From: Okapia johnstoni
Taxonomy: Eukaryota; Chordata; Mammalia; Artiodactyla; Giraffidae
Direction: 5' to 3'
NCBI GenBank assembly: GCA_024291935.2
Contig: CM044320.1
Span: 27,868,001 to 27,932,000, forward strand
Length of the DNA: 64,000 nucleotides
A program made the translations under genes and the position numbers. Of the stretch, positions 10,196-23,508 are shown one piece after another (the stretch's first letter is position 1; each line of letters begins with the position of its first letter). The notes under the pieces are model-generated. The model saw only the letters and a list, made by a program, of their open reading frames with translations, searched no databases and had not been told where the DNA came from.

Positions 10196-13059
10196 TGAGG
10201 TCTGAGAGGACGGAAGACTAGGAGACAAGATCAAGCATCACTGGTTTCAGTTTTGCCTCTCTCCAGTTCTAATTTTTCTGTCAGATACTGATTAAAAGTA
10301 TTAAAGGCAACTTTCCTCTTAAAGGAAGTAAAATCCACTCTAAAACTAAAGGAGTAGTATTTGTATTTCCATGCCACTTTGTTCATAGGAGAAATCTTTC
10401 CTTTCCTCATTCTTTCTCTCTGTCCTCACATCTTCCCCAGCAGCCACAAATATCAGAGCCCAAGAATAGATTTTATTCATCCCTACAGGCTGTTTCTAAA
10501 ATAAAGTCAGTGAGACATGAAAACAGTTTCTTCTTCCCTCTGCACTTAGAAAAGAGAATTTTCAACCTTCCAGAAACAACAGGAGAATAAAAATATTTGC
10601 TTTAAAAAAAAATGAATTCCCTTTTTCCCCTTGATATCTTCTAAACATGAAGACTAATCCCTAAAGGTCATTAAATGATAGATTAAATATTAGTACTCTA
10701 AACACTTTGTTGCTTATGCTAGCTGACCAAAAGACTATTAGATTTAAAAAAATTTAACCATTAGAATAAAAAATCCTGTGATTGGATATGTGACAATGTT
10801 TAAGTGTTATTTGGGGATGATATTTAAATGAATTCTTTCTAAACATATTCCAAAGTGAGCCAGGTTATTTAAACCATTTTAGAAAATATATTCAGTCAGA
10901 TTGAATGACATAAAGCAGAAAATAAGGAAAGTAAAATTCAGACTAGCTCCATAGATAATACATACAAAGAAGCAATGCAAAAACAATTCCTTACCAATCT
11001 CAAAACTTCCATTAATAAATCCAACTAGAGACGTTGGGATGTTGAATTGTCTTTCTATTTGTGTGAGCATGGAATTCATATAAGATCCGGATAGTGTTTT
11101 GGCTACAAATGCACATGTTATTGCCAACAGAAACATCTAGGAAGAAAAAAAGTACAAAAAAATATGAAAAACTTATTTTTAAATTGTATGTTTGCCACTT
11201 GTTGATGAAATATCTTCTACCAAAATACTGAATGTTTCCAGTTCAAGTAACTCTTATGTTTGGAAGAACCTTTTAAAGTGAACTCTTCTTGTTTTCTATG
11301 CTATGTTCTCACTTTAAAAATTCAAATTTGAACTAATTGATTAGTGATACTGAATTCTGTGGGTCATTGGTAGCCTCATTATTTTATGAAAATGTCTTAT
11401 ACATACATAGAAACAAGCTATCATTCTAAAATAAGACATAGCAAATGATTTAAATAGATTTACAGCATTATAAGGCTATCATAGAACAAAAGAATACATC
11501 CATGTTAATTTTTAAAAAAGAATATTTCATTACACAAAGGCATTATTTCTGTAGCAAATTTGCTTAAGTTCTCTTTCGTGAAAAGCTACATGCAATGTAT
11601 TATTTGGCTGTTTTTTGCCAGTTAATTTATTTAAAGCAATATTTTAATTATAAACAGTAACAGAAATGCTTCTAAACTGAACAGATACTTTCTAAGATAA
11701 AAAATATGAATATAATATTCCACATATTGAATCACATTTCCTATGTATTGGTATAACTCTAGACAGCTGTCAGGCTGACACAATCCATAATAAAAATCAA
11801 GGACAACTTAACAGATAGAATCATTGTGATCAGCAGAAATGAGAATGGTTAAAATATGAAAGGTTAACATTTTGATAGTGTTATTAAATCAGAAGGGAAA
11901 AGATTTAGATCTTAGAAAGGGATTTGAAAAAGGAGCATTGTATTCTAGGGAGTCATATGATAGGTAGATTAATTACTGCTTCAAAATCAACAAATTATGG
12001 ATAAAAAATTTATGTCAACCTGAATGGTGGTCTCCAATCTTATACCACGGGGCTTTTTCCTTGACCTCCTTAAAAATATTACCTGATGACCCTTCCATCC
12101 TGAAAGACCATTGAATTCACTCTCCAGCTACTACACTCATACACTAAAATCCTTACCCCTCCAATTTCTCAATCTTGAACCAATCCCATAATTTATACAC
12201 TCCCTTCAAGAGGGAGGACTCCAACTCAGCCATGTGCTCCTCTTGATCAGAAAATGATTTCAGCATCTTCACCTTCAAATTTACCTCTCCCTGCCCCTCT
12301 AATTTTCCTTCCACTTTTAAAAGGATGGATCTCTCCCTCTATATAAGAAAATCTCTCCATCCATGCTCTGGAACCCATTCTTTCCATTGCTGAAGTCCTA
12401 ATTCATCAATTACTAACCCCTCTTCTATTTTCAACCTCATACTCTTTACTACCTCCCTCTCTACTAACTTATAAATATATGCAAGATATTTCTGTCCTAA
12501 AAATCTTCCTTTTGCCCTGGTGGTTGCACCAGCTACTATCAAGCTGTCTGGAAGAACAGTCTAGATTCATTGCCTACACGAACCTTCCACTCACCCTTCA
12601 GTCTGCTACAGCCTAGCCCCTCTGGAAGTTACTCTGTAAAAGGTCATTAACAACTCCCTGATTTCCACATCCGATAGACACTTCTCGGTCCTCAGCTAAC
12701 TTGATGTCTCAGAGTCATTTAGCATCATCAATCTCTCTTTCCTTCCTGAAATTTCCTCTCCCAATGCATATTTATGTCTCTGCCTACCTGCTAGACTCTA
12801 TTCAGTCATCTCTTCTTTGGCCAGCTTCTTCAGGCATTTGTCTCATACCCTCTAGTTTTCGCCTGATATCTTCTTTCTAGTAAATCTCACATTCCTATAG
12901 CTTTAACTACCACCCAGATGCCGAAATCTCTCAAATGTACACACAGTTTAGCTTAGACAATTGCAATCATTTTTCTTGTCTCCTCTACTCTTTCCCACTC
13001 CAATCTCCCTTCTACCTGCCACCACCACTAACTTGGAGCATGATAATTATTCATCCAAT
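10196..13059. other. SLCO1A2 introns around the exon at 10995-11136
   Basis: Apart from the exon this is AT-rich unique sequence, turning pyrimidine-rich after about 12,050, probably old LINE-derived material. Confidence 0.5.
10995..11136 (-). CDS. SLCO1A2: SLCO1A2 coding exon 2 (TM helix 1)
   Basis: A 142-base exon bounded by a CTAG acceptor at 11137-11138 and a GTAAGG donor starting at 10994. It encodes residues 21-67 plus the first base of codon 68. It holds the first transmembrane helix (FLLAITCAFVAKTLSGSYMN) and the conserved stretch running through QIERQFNIPTSLVGFINGSFEIG, the usual first helix, loop and start of helix 2 of OATP family members. The frame is open throughout. The first codon of the exon happens to be ATG, as in the human gene, so a shortened protein could in principle start here, but the normal start is in the previous exon at 15706. 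Confidence 0.95.
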
Positions 13060-13725
13060 TAATGAATAAAATTCATAATTAGCATGTGATTCCACTTCCT
13101 GAAACTTTTCAGTGGCTTCCCATTAACAAAAACCCCTACTTTTTACATGGCAAAGCCTCATCTACATCTCTCTATCATCTCCTGCCCCTTGTCCCCAAGC
13201 ATAATATTCTACTTATAGTTCTTTTAATTCACCATGCTACTTTAAATCTCAGTGACTTTTACTGGTAGTCTTCCACTTGTAGTGTTTTCTTCAGTTTGTG
13301 CATCTGATAAATGTATGCTCAATATTTAAAATTCACTATACCATTATTTCTATTGTGGAGTCTTCCTTGTCTTTCTACTTCCCAGTTATCCTCCTTATCT
13401 TCCCACTCTGCTGTGTTCCTGCCTCTATTACAGCCCTCAGCACAGTGCACCTTATTTTTTTTAAGGGACTTTATGTTTTTATTGGCCATGCCACACAGCT
13501 CATGGGATCTTAGGCCCCTGCAATGGAAGCCAGAGTCCTAACCACTTAATTTCCAGGGAATTCCCCACAGTACACTTTACTTATGTGTTTGGATGCCTAT
13601 AACCTCCTACTTCACTATCCTGCGAGCGTCTCAATGATAGCAGCCATATATTACTTACCTTTGAATCTTCAGTCTCACAAACAATAGGCACTTAGTGCAA
13701 TTTATTGAATAAAGGACAGAATCAG
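13060..13725 (+). mobile_element. L2 3'-end fragment interrupted by a CHR SINE
   Basis: TTTTCAGTGGCTTCCCATT and the closing CAATAGGCACTTAGTGCAAT with TTATTGAATAAAGGA fit LINE2. A reverse CHR SINE lies at about 13463-13565 (GGCCATGCCACACAGCTCAT to AGGGAATTCCCC). Similar pyrimidine-rich text back to about 12,100 may also be L2. Confidence 0.5.
13463..13565 (-). mobile_element. CHR-type SINE
   Basis: GGCCATGCCACACAGCTCATG, CCCCTGCAATGGAAGCC, CTAACCACTTAATTTCCAGG in reverse orientation. Confidence 0.7.
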
Positions 13726-14569
13726 TATTCAAAAACATCTTGAAAAAGTAGTCAGATGTGAAAGTAAGCTGACTATAGATGAAATTCAATAGGATTAACT
13801 ACATCTAAGCCAAAAGTTACCTGCACCAATCAATTTGGGGAAATCTGAATATAAATATATGTGGGAAAGACTTGGGAAATTTATATATCAAGCTCAATAT
13901 AAGTCAAAATGCATATTGTCATATGACTGACTAGATAGCATAGTTATATCTCTAGCTATTTATCCTTTTATATTAAATCCCATTTATAAAAACCATGTCT
14001 GGCATCTTCCTGTAAATCTTTGCAGAGCACACTGTAAATAACTTTCACATGATTTTATAATTCAGATTTTATATTTAAAAACAAGCAAAGCCAACCAAGC
14101 ACAGTACAAATCATATTTTAAAGAATAATTTCTTTTAGTTAACATTTTAAGAAAGGAAACTAGATAAATCATGATCCCACTTTTCTTTTCCTGAAACATC
14201 TAGGTAGGCTGTCTAACTAGTGGCTATTCCTACTCGTGTCTAGTACAAAATAACCTTGATATTTATAAAGCTAGTCTTATCAGCTTTTAATACTGCCCCA
14301 GCCTTTGAAGCAAACTTGTTGAAGAGAGTCCTTTATTACTTTCTAAAAATGCTTGCTTAATGAGCATATTTCTAAGGTCAGAGAATCAGAGAAACCCAAA
14401 TGACTTATTAAGCAGCTGTCTTTTACCTGATAAACTTGTGCTTGTAATATTTAGCTGTCACATTCAGATCAATATCTAATCCTGCCAAACTCCAACATTA
14501 CAAAAAGTTAAAAGCCAATTGTTAATATTTAATTCTTGACTTTTATCCACAAATGCTATTAATAATAAC

Positions 14570-14785
14570 TGGTATTTATTGAATGTTTACAATATTCCAG
14601 TCATTGTTCAGAGCATGTAAAAAGAAAAAAAATTCTATGAGATATGAGTAAATTATCATTATCTCTTTCGGAGGAGAAAACTGGACCACAAAGAAGTTAA
14701 GCAACTTATCCAAGGGCACATAGCAAACCAGCAGTTGAACTCAGCACAAATCTAGGAAGCCTGGTCCTCAATCTTCATTTTTAAA
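14570..14785 (-). mobile_element. MIR
   Basis: AACTGGACCACAAAGAAGTTAA and TATCCAAGGGCACATAGC are reverse MIR core text. Confidence 0.7.
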
Positions 14786-15646
14786 CCCTCGGTTTTATGA
14801 GATGGACATCAGAATTAAGGAATAATTTAAGGGGATTTTTAAAATACATAATTAATGTAGCATTTCAGACAAAAGTAGTTTTCTAACTCTATATCATGAT
14901 TCTCAACTTTCCTGTACATGTGTAGATTTTTCCTAAACACATATAAAGAGAAAACAAACTTTCAATAGGAAGAAAATTGGTTGCAGTGTCATAGTTTGAT
15001 AACCACTTGTAGGCACTAGCTGTAGAATCAGGACAAGTATCCAGATTTTCTGGTTTAAAATAAATTCAAATCTTGCTTGAAGGCAAAATGGTTTTATGGC
15101 TATGCAAAAAGAATTGCTGTGAAGTAGTTAAGAATGCCCAAAACAACTAGCAAAATGGGCATTTTTCTTATAGAGAATGACTGGTATGTTGCCAAAGCTT
15201 GAAGTAAACATTTGTTTTAGTGGGTTATTGTGAAGTCATCACTGAATACAGATTAACAAAGCTTTTCTGTCCAATGTACCATTTTCCAGGAGAGATCTCC
15301 ATACTCCTCTCACCAGAAGGGTGAACATTAAATAGGCCTTTGATCCAGGAAAGTAAATCGTACTGTATTATGTGTGCTTGAAAATGTTTAAGATCCTGTC
15401 TCCCATTTAAATTCTTCAAAGCTATACTGATTAAATTTCGTGAATCAATAATCCTATTTAGACACATTCTCAGTTACAAACCAATTTCATTAAAGCAAGA
15501 AATCATCAATAAATCAGGTAGCATGATGTTATTATCAGATCACCGCATGAAGATATAAACAAGATCTTTACAAGATATTTACAAGATCTAGGTTTAAAAA
15601 GAAAATACAGTACATATACATATATCCACACAAAGCAAGTCCATAC

Positions 15647-15706
15647 CTTCAACTTGGAAAGACATCTTATTCTATGAGTTTCGATTCTTTTCTCAGTTTC
15701 TCCCAT
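15647..15706 (-). CDS. SLCO1A2: SLCO1A2 first coding exon (residues 1-20)
   Basis: First coding exon of the organic anion transporter OATP1A2, a 12-helix plasma-membrane carrier for bile salts, steroid conjugates, thyroid hormones and drugs. It encodes the cytosolic N-terminus, MGETEKRIETHRIRCLSKLK, which I recognise as the start of the mammalian protein. The ATG lies at 15706-15704. The exon ends at 15647 on AAG followed by a GTATGG donor, in phase 0, which joins cleanly to the ATG-starting exon at 11136. Reading past the donor gives intron sequence that soon stops. The 5'-untranslated part of the exon extends to higher coordinates, but its limit and any further noncoding exons cannot be seen. 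Identification is very secure because five successive exons keep one frame. Confidence 0.93.
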
Positions 15707-16859
15707 GTTGTTCTTCTGAATACTCCAAGATATTTACGTTCTAAATCTTGATATTTCTTAATTCTAGTCTTTTAAGAAGACAAAAATCTATTAAATTACT
15801 GACAAAGTCATAAAGTGTCATTCATGTGAAGAAAACACTGAATCTGAATAACAGAATCAAGAATCCATTGTGTAACAAAAATACCTAGGAAGCTTCTGAT
15901 TCAGATCCAGAAAGTAATGACGTTAGAGAAGATTTAGTTGTTAGTTTTCCATTGAAAAAGTTACATCAAATCACTTTAGTTACTCTTTAATGAGATTAAA
16001 GATTAGAATAATTTGTTATGGTCTCCTTGCAAAATAATGGCCACGTGGTTAAAACAAAACTTCACTTCTTTAACCAAAATAAATAAAACCGAAATGAGCT
16101 CCCTGGACTTACATGAAAATGCTGCTCTTAGGAACACACAGACTTTGATTTCTGTTTGTGCTAAATATCTGGTTTAGCAAGCCGACAAAGGCTCAAAAAT
16201 CTCGTTTGGCCAGGCTCTCTCTTCAAGTTCTTTGGATTCCAAGACTTCCCTGGAGTCTCAAGAAGGGAAACGCTTTCTGGGGCACTGCTGATTCACGGAA
16301 ACCTGGGGAGACATGGAATTTTAATCATGGAAATAGCCTAAGTAAAAGCAACAAATAATTCTTTGATCTGGAAAGGAATCCTACAGCTGCCAGTTAAGAA
16401 GTGAGGTCTAGGAGAAGACCAAACAAAGGTGGCAATCTATATGTATACATATATAATAAATACAGATATATGTGTGTCTAAGTATATATATGTAATATGT
16501 AGATACACGCTTTTATATGTAAAATAAAAAGACAGCCATGTCTTTTAAATTCTACTAATGTGTTGTCAAAGATTTTGTCTATTTCCTTTCCTGAAACCAG
16601 GGCAATATTTTGTACCAAAACCAAACTATTTCACTCTGAAAATATTTATTCTAATAAATTTACTTCAAGTTGTCAGATGCTATCATAACAGTATCCCCAG
16701 GATTAATTGATTAAAAACCTCTGAAATATATCCATTTAACAATATCCAGACTGGCCCTAATTTTTAAAAACCTGAATCGAATGTCCTACACACATTAAGG
16801 CAATAGCCACTCAAAAGTTATATATGAATTTAATTCTCTTTAGTCCTTCTTTTATGAAA

Positions 16860-16995
16860 ACAACAAATATGTATCAAAAGTCTACTCTATGCCAGTCATT
16901 GTGTTAAGCATAGGATTCCAGCTGTGAACAGGACAGATAAGTTGCCCTAAAGACAATAAATATATATCACTAGAGAAGAATAAGGTTCTGTGAAA
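16860..16995 (-). mobile_element. L2 3' end
   Basis: TCTACTCTATGCCAGTCATTGTG with AACAGGACAGATAAG matches LINE2 3'-end text in reverse. Confidence 0.5.
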
Positions 16996-17338
16996 GGTAC
17001 TTGAACCCAGATCCCAAGGAACTTATATTTTTATTGGGAAAGTTAAAACTCTTCAATAAAACATATTGGAATAGAACTGGACAGTATGTGATCAAATACA
17101 AATTGTTTGGTATGTCACTGGTGAAAAAATTTGTAGATCACAAGTGAAAATTATTAGAGACCACCCTTAGCAATTCTGAATGACAATACAAATGAACTCA
17201 CACTAAAATCCCTCCCATAAAATTCCAAATCACCTTAAGTACAGTGCAAGTACATGACACCAGTTTTAGAAAAACTTACAGACAGGGATGATTTATCAAA
17301 AGACTGGGAACTCCTCTTCTTTGGCCTTCATCTATGGG

Positions 17339-17522
17339 GATGCAATGCAGGAGATGAAAAGACCCAGGTTCTATCCTGGATTGGGAAGATCCCCTGGAGA
17401 AGGAAATGGCAACCCACTCACTCCAGTATTCTTGCCTGGAGAATCCCATGGACAGAGGAGACTGGCGGCTGCAGTCCAAGGGGTCGCAAAGAGTCAGACT
17501 GAGCTAAGCAACTAAGCACACA
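17339..17522 (+). mobile_element. Bov-tA SINE
   Basis: ATGCAATGCAGGAGATG through GAAGATCCCCTGGAGAAGG to GCAACTAAGCACACAC. Confidence 0.88.
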
Positions 17523-18018
17523 CGTCTTTATCTGGTTTTATCATAAATTTCTTACCTGCCCTCATTTTTTCCTTCTCATACATTTCTAAATCCCTCTCTC
17601 CTATGCTTTTTTTCCCTTTTTTCCCTATCCTTGCTTGCTTACATTTCAATGTATTAGAGCTCAATATAACCACCCAACCAAATAATAAGAGGGAGAGAAC
17701 TTATTCTTCTTGGCATCAAAGTTGTGCTCATGTATCTTGGTGGCTAAAATCATGACTATTCTAAATGCCCATTTTCCCCATATTGCTGCAGAGGCATAAA
17801 AGTTGGAGTTGCTAAGAGAAAATCACTACCCTGGGGAATTCTGTTTCTTTATATGCACTGTGATACTGTGCAGGTTTTATCATCATGCCTCAAGGATTTG
17901 TTACAAAATGTGTTTCTAGCCTTGAAAGAAGTTCTTAAACAATTGTCTTAACTGGGACAAAATGCAGTGTTTAAAGCTAAGGATTTGGAAAGAATTAAAT
18001 GTGATTCAATTAGCACTA

Positions 18019-18223
18019 GTGTTAACCCTCAGTCATGTCCGACACTCTGAGATCTGAAGGACTGTAGCTCACCAGGCTCCTCTGTCCGTGGAATTCTCCA
18101 GGCAAGAATACTGGAGTGGGTAGCCATTCCCTTCTCCAGGAGATCTTCCCAACCCAAGGATCAAACCCATGTCCCCTGCATAGCCAGGCGGATTCTTTAC
18201 CATCTTAGCCACCAGAGAAGCCC
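18019..18223 (-). mobile_element. Bov-tA SINE
   Basis: Complete reverse copy flanked by the 13-bp repeat TCAATTAGCACTA (18006-18018 and 18224-18236). Confidence 0.93.
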
Positions 18224-19644
18224 TCAATTAGCACTAAACTTTCCCAAATTTGCCAACTTATACAGTGAAAACATTTTAGCTTTTCAGACACTTTGGAAAT
18301 TTTAGTGGAAATAAATAAATACGTTCTATTCTTCTTACTTAACAAAATTAATTAATGTCATTGTCACTGCTGAGCACTTTGGCCCTAAATCAGAGACTAT
18401 ACATGTTTTTTTCCTTCATATCCTCAAGACTAGCCTAGTGCCAGCCTCATGAACAGTCCCCTTTTGTCATCACAGCTCTGTTTACATGGCGATTTCTACT
18501 CCTAGGACTGCAGCATCACTGACCCATCCCCATCAATCATCACTGCTGATGAAAATGCCTCCTGCAGTTTTATTAAGTAGAGAATCAGTTTATTTCTCTA
18601 ACTCCTTCTGAGCATTCAAATGGGAGCAGGTAATTCTGCAGCATGAAGGTAGTTGAATTTTTTCCATGTCTACTGGTTACAACTCTGCTTTTTGTGTCAT
18701 CTTTTTGTTTTCATTCTAATTGTGGTAAAATCACGTTACAGAATTGTTCACTCCAGAACAATTAGCACATTTTTGGTTAGTGGATTTCTAGAAATTTTTC
18801 ATCTTATGTGATTGAAAGTCTATACCCATGAAACAGCAACACTCTGGGGTTTTTGATACCCCTTGGTATCCAGCCCATAATGATGCATCTCAACCACAAA
18901 AGAATACAATTTTTTATAAAACAAGTAAATGGTCTTATTGTGTTCTTTTCCCAATGATAAATACACAAACATAGCTTCTATTGTTACAAACCTCCTGGGG
19001 AAATGCATACATTTAATTTTATATTATTCTACACTATTGAATTAACATAATAAAGGCTTTACTTTATCATGGCAAAACTAATAGTACATACATGAAGAAG
19101 ATTTAGGAGAACATCCTTTCCCTGGGAAAAAAGACAGGGTCACACCAGCAAAAATCTTACGAAACTTGTTTATTTCCAGAATCTTCAAATGGCTCCTTGC
19201 TCTGCAAAAAGAGAGCAGCCTCTTGGTGGTATCCAGCTGAAATCATATCAGCGAATACCAAGCCAGGCAAGTACATGCCAAAGAAGCACAAGGAGAGTCA
19301 ACAACAGCTCTTTATATGATGCCTACCAAATTATCTTGCTTCTATTAGTTCCTTTTCATCAGAAATCAAAGAATAAGACAATGGGTTTTGCAAATCAGCC
19401 TTACAAATAGAGGCATTATTTTAAGTGCAAACTCAGAGGAGGTATCAGGAATGCATCACTCTGCTAACACTAAGGGAAAAACTTAATCAGGCCACAGACT
19501 TGCACATATGATTTTACTATGCAAAGCAAAGAATGGAATACTCAGAAATAAAAGTAAAAATCATTATCAGTAGACCTGCAATAGACATACCTACCCCACT
19601 TACTTTGAATACCCAGTTACTTTACTGTCTAGTGCTAGATTATA

Positions 19645-19872
19645 TGGGCTTCCCAGGTGGTGCCAGTGGTAAAGAAACCACATGCCAAAGCAGGAGACAC
19701 CAGAGATGCAGATTAAACCCTTGGGTTGGGAAGATCCCCTGGAGGAGGGCATGGCAACCCACTCCAGTATTCTTGCCTGGAGAATCCCAAGGACAGAGAA
19801 GCCTGGCAGGCTACAGTCCATGGGGTTGCAAAGAGTCAGACACAACTGAAGTGACTTAGCATGCACACACAT
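19645..19872 (+). mobile_element. Bov-tA SINE
   Basis: GGGCTTCCCAGGTGG through GACTTAGCATGCACACACA. Confidence 0.9.
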
Positions 19873-20334
19873 TGGATAATAAACCAAGACCTGGGAAAGC
19901 AAAGCTAAAATCTGTCTTCTAAGTCTTTAGGAGAGCTGGTTGTGAATATCATCAGTGTTACATCTCATGTCAAGTAACTCTAGAGAATGATTAGATAATT
20001 ATGGGAGTAGCCAATGTTTTTTCACATCAGCAACTTAAACTCTTTCATTTTTCATATTTTTACCCCAATTTCTCTTTCTTTTGCCTTCATAGGCATAGTT
20101 TTAGATACAAAAACTTGTTCTTTTGTTTAATTATGGCAAGAAAACACCAAACTCCTCCTTTTTCTCATAGAGATAAGACTTCATCTGTTTATGAAGCTCC
20201 TCTAAAAACTGTAAATCCAATAATATGTTTAGATTTTTTCCAACCCAATTATTTATACACTTGTTTCTTCACATTAACGGAAGCAGCCAGATATAATCAG
20301 ACTTTAATTCTAGTTTAGTTGTGAATTGTTTAAA

Positions 20335-20645
20335 CTCTGAGTCTATTTTCCCTTATCTATGATGCTGGAATATTTATGCCTACCTTGCAAGATTGTTATG
20401 AAGATTGAGTTATAAAATTTATGTAAGACCCCTAGCAGACTTACTAGAATGAATAATCACTCTGTAAACAGTAGTGATTATTATTCATTCATTCCACAAA
20501 TATTTATTAAGGCTCTACTACATTCCAAGAACAGTAGTTGGTGCTAGGAGTACAAAGTTGAATACAATAAGTGCTTACTCTCAAGCAGTATCACAAGCTA
20601 AAGGGAGAGATAGACAGTTAAATGTCAATAATAGTTGCTTAGTGA
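20335..20645. mobile_element. MIR followed by an L2 3' end
   Basis: 20335-20480 reads as forward MIR (TACCTTGCAAGATTGTTATG). 20486-20640 reads as reverse L2 (CATTCCACAAATATTTATTA, GTTGGTGCTAGGAGTACAA). Confidence 0.55.
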
Positions 20646-20754
20646 TATCATGCAGACAATTTGAGTGAAGTAATAAAAATAAGCAATGCATGAAAATTGT
20701 TTATTTGAATATTCATTCTGAATATCCTTTGCATACAGCATAATCATTTTACTT

Positions 20755-20862
20755 GGGCTTTGAAATGAGGCACAACTGGTTTGAAAGCCTGTTTTTAAAC
20801 TAGCTGTGTGATTTTGTACAAGTCGCTTAATCCACCCATACAATGAAGATAATCTCTAACTT
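20755..20862 (+). mobile_element. MIR
   Basis: CTAGCTGTGTGATTTTGTAC and AAGTCGCTTAATC with ACAATGAAGATAATC match the MIR core. Confidence 0.65.
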
Positions 20863-21288
20863 TTTATCAGTCAAGGTTCAGACAAAAGAATAGAACCCAT
20901 GACAGGTAATTTAACAGAGGATTTAATAATGGGAAATTAGTTATATAAGCATCAGAAGAGTTAAAAAGCCAAACTTGGAAGACAGTAAGCAACCCAGAGA
21001 CTTACGTTAATGGCAAGTCTCTCTCACTCCTGAGACTATATCAGAAAGGGAAAAAGGCTGAGCTGCCAGGGACAGACAGACGCTGCCAGAGGCACCTCTT
21101 AACACAGGGAGCAGGGAGCAGGAGAAGTCTCTTTTCCCCTCTACAACTCCAGTCTCACTCCAGTACCTCCCATTGACAGCCTAACTGGAAATCAGATGCA
21201 AGGGAACCTGGAAATTTTATCCAAAAAATTCATGCTCTTTCTCAGTTTATTAATTTAAAGTAAAATTAAGCTTCATAATGTACTTGCC

Positions 21289-21578
21289 GGGACTTCCCTG
21301 GTGGTCTAGTGATTGAGAGTCTGCTTGCCAATACAACGGATACGGGTTCAACCCCTGGTTCAGGAAGATTCCAGGTGCCTCAGAGCAACTGAGCCCCTGT
21401 GCCACAACTCTGAAACCCATGCACCTAGAGCCCATGCTCCGCAACAAGAGAAGCCACTGCCGTGAGAAGCCCGCACCCCACAACTAGAGAGGAGCCCCTG
21501 TTCGCTGCAACTAGAGAAAGCTCATGTTCAGCAATGAAGACCCAGCACAGCCATAAATTAATAAATAAAGTTTTTTAG
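21289..21578 (+). mobile_element. CHR-type SINE, full length
   Basis: GGGACTTCCCTGGTGGTC, then AGCCCATGCTCCGCAACAAG, GAGAAGCCACTGCC and an AATAAATAAAG tail: a long CHR-2-like element. Confidence 0.85.
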
Positions 21579-23390
21579 AAAGTACTTGCCACACGGATTA
21601 TTATTATCCATGGATGACAGTGTCTCTATTTGCAGTACCTTATGATTTGTTCAAGCCTATCTGTTTTGAGCACCCTTTGTCCTCTGGCTAATTGCCTCAG
21701 TGTTCAAGCAATAGGAAATCTATACTGTACTTGGTTTTGGTTGTTGTTGATTTAAAATGTTGTGTTGTTTTGTTTGTTTTTGTATTTTTTTCATTTGTTT
21801 TGTAAGTTTTTATATTTTTTATTTGCCTTTTGCTAGAACACTAATTTTAGACTGGATCCAAGACATTCTCTCTCATGATTCAGCAGAATCATGGAATCTG
21901 TTATAATTTTCCCTCCTACAATTAAACACGCTGCCCAGAGATAGCAATTAACAGCTGTACTGTTTAACCCTTGCTCACTTATTATTGAGATTGGTACACA
22001 TTTGTACAGTCTTTATATGTTCATGTAGATATTCTTGGAATGAGGAAGGATATGTGGGGTGCCTTAGAGAAAGCAAAGTTGTTAAAACCTGAGGAAATTC
22101 TGAGGTAAGAGGAAGTTGAAAGAATATGTGTAGAATGACTCCTATATTCTCACCAGAAAGGCAGAGCATCAGGGATATGGTAGAAGACCTCAATAGAATG
22201 AAAAAAGTCAGAATAGTCATCATGGATATTAAAACGGGAAGTCAAATGGAAGTGATTAAAAAGATTGGTAAATAGCATTGCTTGCTAGACTGAGTCAGAT
22301 TGGATCATATGAAATATACAGATCATCAACATCATCGTGATTTTTATGCCAGAAATATTCAATTTGAAAGACAAAAAAAAAGAGGGAGATACATAGATGC
22401 ATGTGTTCACTCAGAATTTGGAACTGGTTGTTTTGATTCAGCAATGGGTTGAGAGAGTAAACGAATCTAAGAGACAAGAAGTATAGAATTGAAATAATGG
22501 ACCACGAGGTTATTTTGAATATACATAAGAAAGAAAGAATGAAGGAAGTGACAGATTAAAACCCCAGGGAATGTTGTGTTATGAGTAACACGATACAGGT
22601 CAAAAGTTGACTAATTGAAAGGTTAGAGAGTTAGACAAATAAAACATTACTGGTTAAAGAAAAAAATATTGAAATGCATTTTCTAGTGGGAGATATCAGA
22701 TAAGAAGTAGGTTTCTGAGGGGATTAGGCCACAGAACAGCCAGATACGTGGGTTGTTGATCTAAGGTTGGAAGTGAAAATAACTGTTATGGAAAAACACC
22801 CAGAAAGGCAAGGTCAGGGTTTGAATAGTTCACCCAAAGGGTGTGAAATTTTCTCAGGCTAAGCAAAAGGCTTTCAAATACATTGTCCCTGAAAATTTTC
22901 TGATACATTTATAATTAGCATTTGGCAAGACTATGAGTTCTTCTGCCCTTTTTAAAAAAAATCCCCATAGCCAACGTTTCAAAACAATCTATAACTGTTT
23001 TTCTCTTCCTTTTATGACCCACCCCTTACATATAAAGTTTCTTCAAAGTTTAATATTTGTCAAAGGTTAGGCAAGCATTCCTCTAGACTGTCTCTTGGAA
23101 ACTTAGAAAACTGGTAGTGCACACCAAGTGAAGTAGAAATTCCAGAACTTCCATAGAAGATGATGGGAGAGGGGATCAAAAAGATCAAAGTGAGCAGGAT
23201 AGAGTGGACATATCACATAAGGCCAAAACCCCCACCAGTCATCTGTATTTCATAGGGGAATCCAAAGGACGCTCTGTTCACCGCAGCAATATGGAATTCA
23301 TTGCTGGCATTGTTGAGAACCTGAGGGATGGCTGCCCTCCGCAGGCTAGTGCTAACATTAAGGGATGATATTAAAGAATAGGGCTCTCTG

Positions 23391-23508
23391 AGAATTCCCT
23401 GGAGGTCCAGTGGTTAGGACTTGACAGTTTCACAGCAGGGGCTCAGGTTTGATCCTTGGTCAGGGATCTGCACAAGCTGCAAAGCACAGCTGAAAAGAAA
23501 AAGAAAAG
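23391..23508 (+). mobile_element. CHR-type SINE, short
   Basis: AGAATTCCCTGGAGGTCCAG through GATCCTTGGTCAGGGATC and an A-rich tail. Confidence 0.75.

Larger units (their letters stand above)
13726..17338. other. SLCO1A2 first intron and 5' flank
   Basis: Contains MIR and L2 scraps and the first coding exon, listed separately. An AT-rich (TA/TG)n-like patch lies at 16435-16520. No untranslated exon or promoter could be assigned. Confidence 0.5.

Noticed and set aside
15225..15467. 80-codon minus-strand frame near SLCO1A2 exon 1
   Set aside because: Lies in the intron, has no similarity to OATP proteins and no splice sites that fit.
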